A DNA stretch of 64,000 nt, taken from contig OW028582.1 of NCBI GenBank assembly GCA_932294295.1, forward strand, positions 6,304,688-6,368,687, read 5' to 3'. Shown one piece after another: positions 57,416 through 64,000 of the stretch. Each line of letters opens with the position of its first letter. The stretch's first letter is position 1. This DNA comes from Alitta virens. Lineage: Eukaryota > Annelida > Polychaeta > Phyllodocida > Nereididae. Under the pieces are notes generated by a model. It searched no databases. It had not been told where the DNA came from and was given only the letters and a program-made list of their open reading frames with translations. The position numbers and the translations under genes were made by a program.

Positions 57416-58078
57416 AGCATTGAGATATTAACATAAACACTTATTAAGACAATTAAATCGGATTATTTAAATCCATGTCCTACAATTTAAAAGATTTAAG
57501 CAAAATAACCATATCAAAAACAGTTATTAGTATCATAAAATAAAGGGGTTTTTATGACCTTGAAGGAAACGTTTAACCCCAAACTGACAACATTTACAAA
57601 TTTGACCACTCAGACATTTCTTATAAAGCTAGCCACTGCTCCTAGGATTATAGGTAAGCCTAAGATATTAGGATAAGCTATAACTCTATTTTAACATGTG
57701 CAGTGACAACAGGTGCCAAACATTTCATATCAAATCATATTCTTTCCTCGAGATATGTCTTAATACATGCTTACAAGTGTACTATTATGCAATGAGGATA
57801 TAAATGCTAGTATTATGTTAATGATTTTGGCAAGAGTGACTTGTAACACTAAAAATCTTGAGCACTATAGGTCTTTAGCAATATAGGCTGCTAAGTCAAA
57901 ACAGCAAATAAGATACTTATGAAGTTATGATGAATTAATTTTTGTTAAATTTTTGAAATTACTTAAAATTATTTGTAAATCAATAAAATAGAAAATGCAG
58001 ATCAATGGTTGCAATTTAGTTCAGGTATTAAAAAATAGCATTATATGTGTTTTTTTAAGTCAGTGAGAAAGGGCATCA

Positions 58079-58300
58079 CAGGTGGTTTAGACTGTAGGAG
58101 TCCACACTCGGCATCAAAGATCAAATGCAATCACGTCTCCGTCAGATCTGTGAGAAAGTCCTGCAAGAGAATGTGAGGCTATTCAATATTCAGGACAAAT
58201 TGTAATGTTAACTGGTGATTGGCTGAGAGCTGTGGAAGTGACCCGGGGCACTGGGCTCTGATTGGCTGGCAGGAGTGGCTCATTTGCATACACCTGTGGT
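58079..58300 (+). promoter_or_regulatory. Candidate promoter of the SNAG gene
   Basis: A more GC-rich stretch with two inverted CCAAT boxes (GATTGGCTG at 58217 and TGATTGGCTGG at 58259, 43 bp apart), an octamer ATTTGCAT at 58282-58289, and Snail-type E-boxes at 58079-58084 and 58291-58296. It lies 770 bp before the ATG on the same strand. No TATA box is obvious. Confidence 0.45.
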
Positions 58301-59064
58301 CTATCATGGAGGTCTGTGGCACTGGGCAGTGATGAGGAGGCTGGCAGAATCACAGGTCCTGTGTGGAGATGCTGTATTCACTGATGGGACGCTGGTGTGG
58401 CTAGTAGTTTGGACACTAAGTTTGGCAAGTGATGCTGAAGCAACTTCAGTAATACCCTCCATGGATTTTTGGAAAAACCAACTCAGCCACAAAGTGTCAT
58501 AACATAACTTACTGGACTTCAAAGATAATTTATCACAATAATTACAAGCATCTAAGACATTAAAAGGACATCAACAACATTGAGTGATATTATTAAGAAA
58601 TTATACAGACTTTTGACTTACAATTTCACAACTTTATGCTACATTTACCATGATCTGGAACTGCAAGCAAGGATTTTGAAAATAGTAACTTTTGCCAAAC
58701 TTTTTACGTCAGAGTTTCAGTGTACTTCCTTATTTGATGGAATTAACTTGCATTTAATGTGAGAAAAACAACTTTTTAAAACAACCGCACTAAGAATTAG
58801 ATTGCTAAGTAACAGTTTCTTCAAACACTGTCATCCGAAATGCAATTTATGGACATTTGAGAAAACCACACAAAAATATGGATCCATAATTAATATTTTA
58901 AACAATGACTTTGGAATATGACTTAAAAGCAAATATTTAACAGTATGGCAACATGATTGGAAAGTTTGTTACATCTATGTTTCATCTGATTTAAAGAAAA
59001 CGTCTGTACAACGTGGAATAAACGTCCATAAACGTGGAATAAACGTTATTAACAAACTTACAAG

Positions 59065-59851
59065 ATGCCGCGGTCTTTCTTAGTCAAGAAAAAGGACAAG
59101 GACAAATCGAGGAGGAATGGACAAAATAATAAACAATCAAAGTATCATGAAGATATTTCAAAAGAAAGTATTGTTAATAATAGTACGGACTGGACTATGC
59201 AAAAAGTGTCTGTTAGATCTGAAGAAAGCCAAAAATATCAAAGTGTTGACAATGATCCTGACTCAACTGAAAATGGCACTATCATAAGTAAGGGGCAAAG
59301 TTATGATAATAATTTACAACATTGCAGTAAAACAGAGAAGCACTCGGCTGCCATTTCCAAAACATTAGACACTGAAGATAATTCCAAAAACTTCAATGAC
59401 AGGAATAACTGCACAGACCACAAGAAACAGCACCATGGAACGTGCTATGACAATTTGGACATCAAAAATGAAAACACTATAGGATTTAATAATCACAACA
59501 AAGTACACAATTTCAATGCAGATGACATTGAAACGGACACATTAGCAAAAACGTATACTGCTCCAATTGACATTAAACCCCGAGTCAATTTTTACCCCCA
59601 TGTTATAAGCCCAAATACTGAAAATTACAATTATGGCAAAATAAAGGAACTTATACCAAGAAACGAAGACCTTTCTACCAAGGACAGAGAGCATTTAAGT
59701 CACTGCAAAGAACCAGTCATATATCATCCTTCAGACAATTGCAGAGACGACTGCAATTGCAGTTCTAATTGCAGAGCTAATTGCAGAGAAACTGATTTCA
59801 GCGATGCATCACTTTCAGCCTCCGCATCACTAACTGATGGACACAGCGAAG
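59065..59851 (+). CDS. First coding exon of a SNAG-domain zinc-finger transcription factor (Snail/Scratch/Gfi type)
   Basis: The protein starts MPRSFLVKK, the SNAG domain that in Snail, Scratch and Gfi1 proteins mimics the histone H3 tail and recruits the LSD1-CoREST repressor. The ATG is the first codon of the frame, as SNAG must be N-terminal. The rest is about 250 residues rich in Asn, Asp, Lys and Ser and predicted disordered. A Cys-rich patch at about 228-244 is encoded by repeated AATTGCAG words. The frame stays open to 59880, but a near-perfect donor, GAAG-GTATGT, lies at 59851/59852, so coding probably stops there at 262 codons plus one base. No C2H2 finger is found within the window, so the fingers must lie past 64000. 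It is not possible to say which SNAG family it is: Snail and Scratch share the motif, while Gfi1 has Ser at position 9. It would be a nuclear repressor. Confidence 0.75.
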
Positions 59852-60777
59852 GTATGTGGTCAAATTTTGATAACAATTAATTTATCACGCATGAATTATA
59901 TAGAAAAGATGTATAATAGTAATTTCTTCAATCCTTATAATATATGCCTAAATAAATTATATGTTGGCGTTCCAACTCATGAAAGCTCAAAACTTTTTTC
60001 TGTAGCTTTTACAGCTGGGCACGAAAGTTTACGAACACTTCAATTTCGAAGTTTTTTCTCTTCAATAATCACTATTTATTTTAAAATCCAAATATGAATG
60101 CTTACCTATTTTCGTATATCAAAGGTTTTAGAAAAAAAAAAATGTTTATGATGTTATTCGCAATATCATTTATGACATATTGCGCAAATATATGTAGACT
60201 TTTGGGGCTAACTGTACAAAGTTGGTATGATTTCCTAGAAGCTATTTATAGCGCATTTATGCAGTGCTGTCTATGTACATCATGAATTTTTTGGCAAATA
60301 TATTTATTTTTATTCTTGGTCAATATAAAATAACCTTATCATATGTTATCTTATCTTATCTTATCTTATCTGATCCACAATGACTGTATTGCAATCTATT
60401 AAGCCTCTCCGTAAAACCATTTAAATTGCAAGTTGGATCAGAGAGTGTACTCTTGCCAAAATAATTACAAATTCAATCATTCGACTAATCAGCACGGCTG
60501 ACTAATATAAATAACGTAATTTGTAGCTCTGCAATGATCATAATTTACTTACAATTGCATAATACATGTACTCGCAGTAATGAAATTATGAATTTGATTT
60601 GCTGATCAACTTTTCCAGTAAGTTATTATGAGGAAATGTGTAATGGTAATAAAATTGTATAACCTCACCCTTGGTGAAAATATACTGTATTTTATATAAT
60701 TGGATGCAGCAGTTACTGGTTTTACCACAAGAAACCACACCATTTAAATTTCATCTGCTCGATGGTGAAAACTGAGT

Positions 60778-60822
60778 TGATAGATAGATAGACAGATAGA
60801 TAGATAGATAGATAGATAGATA
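60778..60822. repeat. (GATA)n microsatellite at a SINE tail
   Basis: About 11 GATA units that join directly to the tail end of the SINE at 60823. Confidence 0.95.
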
Positions 60823-61110
60823 TGGGAAGTGCAGCCCTCTAAGGCAAGTTCTGGCCGCTATAGAGGGTTGATTGATGAGGTGAGAGAGAGGAGGAGTCCA
60901 CCCATGTTACACATTTACCCCATGGGTGGGGTCTTTTACATGCCTCAGCATAGACACTGAGTACAAGGCACCTCCAATTTAACATCTCATTTAATCGACA
61001 TCCAGCTGCTGGGATGTAGCTCATGAAGAGGGCCCGGGTCGGGGATCGAACCTGGGACCTTCAGCAGAGCTGACCAATATGGAATTGACAGATGCCTCAA
61101 CCATAATAGG
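60823..61110 (-). mobile_element. tRNA-derived SINE, full minus-strand copy
   Basis: Tail side GGGAAGTGCAGCCCTCTAAGG; body; GGGGATCGAACCTGGGACC (B box) near the head. Confidence 0.92.
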
Positions 61111-61409
61111 CCACACATGTATTGCTTGCATTTTTGTCAATTTATTGCTGATCCGTGCTATGTATAAATGGATAGAAAAAATAGGAATTATTTTACAAAT
61201 GTCAGTCATTCTATCATATTATTGGCCATAATTCTGGCTTCAATATAGCGGTAATCTAACCAAAAAACCATACAATACATTTGGCCAATCTTGGATTAAC
61301 CAGATCCAAGGACAATAAACTGTTTTACTCATCACAAAAAACTACATGTTAAACTGCTAACAATCCACTATTGTTACGATAATTATACTGTATTTTGGCC
61401 ATAATTTTG

Positions 61410-61712
61410 GACATCTGGGTGGTCTAGTGGTAAGACGTTCGCCTGCCCCTCTGAAGGACCCGGGTTCAATCCCATGCTCAGGCACCCATCATGAGCAACA
61501 TCCCAGCTGCTGGATGTCATTCAGATGAGACGTTAAATTGGCGGTCACTTGTACTAAGTGTCTATGCTGAGGCAAGTAAAAGATCCAACTCATGGAGGTA
61601 AATGTGTAACATGGGTGGACTCCTCTCTCTCACCTCATCAATCAACCCTCGCTAGCACCAAGAACTTGCCTTAGAGGGCTGCATTTTCCATATATATCTA
61701 TCTATCTATCTT
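61410..61712 (+). mobile_element. tRNA-derived SINE, full copy with (TATC)n tail
   Basis: GGTGGTCTAGTGGTAAGACG (A box), CCGGGTTCAATCCC (B box), full body, TTGCCTTAGAGGGCTGC, then (TATC)n. Confidence 0.93.
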
Positions 61713-62339
61713 TGGTTTTATAGAACTCTGACCTTTATAGCAAAGTGCCAATGATAAGTCGCCATTCTATTGTACCAAAGTACCAAGAAATGCACTCATG
61801 AAGTACATGCCCTTGAACGTAAATAAACAATGTATTGTTGACAATGACAGGAAGAGTTGTCTCTCTATCAGGTGGAATTCGGGATGGTCAGTTGTGACCT
61901 CTGCTCCCCGCTGGACACTGTCCAGTTAGTGGTCAGTGTGCAATACGGAGCAAAAACGATGTATGTCAACCATACCTGATTGTGTCAATTCCATGAATAG
62001 AGCTGGAGGGTGTATTAATAATAATATGTCCACTTGACATCAAATATATGCATAAGGCAAGTGATCTTATAGAAGTGAATTGATTAATAATAAACATGGG
62101 AAACAGCCTGAAATTCATAGTATATTGAACTTACATTATTTTATTGCTTTTTAAATAGTGATAAGCTTATCATCAAGAATTGAAAAAGTGGCAATTGCAT
62201 TATATGTACAAGAATTACCCTGGAATAATTGATTAAATTGTATAATTTATGACATATGCCTGACTCACATCATTAAATTTTTATTTGTTTATCTATAAAT
62301 ATATAGCATTGTTTTTCTATCTTTTTTATACTTTCTTAG

Positions 62340-62545
62340 TAGCGTCTTATCTTATCTTGTCTTTATCTTTTCTTGTCTCATCTTATCTTATCCTGTCCTC
62401 TCCTCCCTCTCATCTCATTTAATCTCCTCTTCTCTTCTCCTCTTCTCCTTTTCTCATCTTATCTTATCTTATCTTATCTTAACTTAACGTATCTTATCTT
62501 ATCTTATCTTATCTTTTCTTATCTTATCTTATCTTATCTTGAGAT
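62340..62545. repeat. (TCTTA)n pentanucleotide array
   Basis: TCTTA units with CTCTC/TCTTC interruptions; same unit as the METTL27-like intron array. Confidence 0.95.
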
Positions 62546-64000
62546 AATACAGATTCAATAATACACTCACTTTTGATTAACACAATTTTGACATAATTAA
62601 TATAATTAAACAAAATAATCATGGATTGTGTATTAAAAGTTGTCTCACCTAACCTTATAAAATAAAGTCTGTATTGAACAATCAAAACTGTCAACTATGT
62701 TGGCCAACAATTAGCATAGTTGAGCATTTTTCACGTCATATTAAATTGACAGAATAGCCAGGTGCTACACTGATATGATCCCAAAAGCAGAAGAATGCCA
62801 TTTGTTCGATTGTTACAACAAATCTTGCATTACCCAGAGGCCTTTTCGCGGATTGTTTACCTGGAAGGAAAAAGCTCCAGGCCTCGAGACTCTTGTCGAC
62901 TTGGACGCGCTCCCTTTTGAACTCGCTTTGTTGTTTTTCTAGATGGTAGCTTCTGATCTTGCTTGCATGCTTGCTTGCTTGCTTGCATTCTTGCTTAGTT
63001 GTGAAGACTTACTGAAGTTTTTTCACTTCTCTTGCTTTGTTTGGGTAAAAGTGTCTCATATTGCTGTGGCGGATTTAGGAGGGGTGGTTGGGGGGTCTGT
63101 AACCCCCCCCCCCCTTGGCCTAGTACATTTTAATTAAACAAATATTAAACATCAGCGGTCCCGGCCAAACATTTTAATTTGTCAACCCCCCCCCCCCCAC
63201 ACTTGAAATATTTTCTGGATCCGCCCCTATATTGCTTACTTGAAATATTCCAACTTTTCCTATTATTATATAACTATATATATACAAGTTCTCGATATAT
63301 TTTGTGCCAGATTTGTAATTATTTATTTATAGCTCTTTTGACTGATTTAATTCAATTTTTATATCGCGAACGTAATATCATAATTCAGAAAGGAGAAGTA
63401 TCTATAAAATAGCAATTATGCAAGTCACGTGGGCTAATTTTAAGGTTTCTGTAATTAAGGAGCCTTAAGACAAAATTTTAAGTCTGCTTAAGTTAAGTGG
63501 CAGTATAATAGCAAAGGGTATTCCTGGCAGAGTTCTTTATCTATCTGCAAACTTATTGGAAAAATAATCATCTTAAAACCTATATTACTTTCTGTGTTAT
63601 TCAAAGCAAAGAATTTGTTCCTGTGTAACTATGGGTGGATTAAGCCATTTTGTATTGTAGCTAGTCACCGATAGATGTCTGCACCATCGCTTTTCTGGCT
63701 CGCAGCTGCACAATTGCAATATTGACTCTGCTATCCCTGTTGTAAGAACAACCATTTATTTGTGATTGTTATTGTTTTTTTTAAGAATTATGTTAACTAT
63801 AGTCACTGAAATATATTTTTTGATAAATCTGCAACAATTTAACTGTCTAAAATTATTAACCCCCCCCCCCCCCCAAGTGTTTTTGACTTACAATTTAGTA
63901 AGATTTATCTAAAATGTTAGCGAGTTTCAATAAAGTTACATACTTTAGACTAATATATTAGTCATTATGACTAATGATAAATGCCCACACGTGCATGTCT

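Larger units (their letters stand above)
59852..64000. other. Inferred first intron of the SNAG gene
   Basis: No zinc-finger exon is seen in any plus-strand frame. The interval holds two SINEs, (GATA)n and (TCTTA)n arrays, and C homopolymers at about 63103-63114, 63186-63198 and 63861-63874. Confidence 0.5.

Noticed and set aside
62943..63137. Cys-containing frame as a zinc-finger exon of the SNAG gene
   Set aside because: The Cys and Leu come from a TTGCTTGC repeat and there is no C2H2 spacing.

Overview
The window looks like nuclear DNA from an invertebrate animal, probably marine. It is AT-rich, gene-sparse and full of short transposable elements. It carries spliced genes with GT-AG introns, a rhodopsin-class receptor, a METTL27-like methyltransferase and a SNAG-domain transcription factor exon. 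No species can be named from the sequence alone. Nothing prokaryotic, phage-like or CRISPR-like is present.

Layout. (1) 1-3110, minus strand: a decayed high-copy protein gene with two Cys/His modules. It is broken by one in-frame stop and one frame change and runs off the left edge. (2) 4.3-6.5 kb: degenerate minisatellites. (3) 6501-14679, minus strand: a five-coding-exon class A GPCR that I rebuilt from splice sites and motifs; it joins to about 315 aa with all seven helices. Its introns hold miniature inverted-repeat elements (MITEs), a SINE and a LINE scrap. (4) 14.7-39.2 kb: a gene desert of MITEs, tRNA-derived SINEs, two broken LINE reverse transcriptases (19.6-20.6 and 34.3-36.1 kb), minisatellites and hairpins. 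(5) 39537-49513, plus strand: a five-exon METTL27 (WBSCR27)-like SAM-dependent methyltransferase of about 215 aa. Its 6.7 kb third intron carries a degenerate satellite of about 170 bp with X-box-like palindromes, and ends in a (TCTTA)n array that forms the splice acceptor tract. (6) 49.5-56.2 kb: SINEs, pentanucleotide arrays and palindromic MITEs. (7) 56.4-59.9 kb, plus strand: a mostly repeat-free stretch with clustered regulatory-like motifs, ending in the first coding exon of a SNAG-domain (Snail/Scratch/Gfi-type) factor. Its zinc fingers must lie beyond the right edge. (8) 59.9-64 kb: first intron of that gene with two SINEs and a (TCTTA)n array.

The three genes do not form an operon or an obvious pathway. 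The most interesting material is the reconstructed receptor, the twin Cys/His family, the SNAG gene with its candidate regulatory clusters, the METTL27 intron architecture, and a rich set of MITE/SINE families. The SINE tails appear to have seeded many of the microsatellites.
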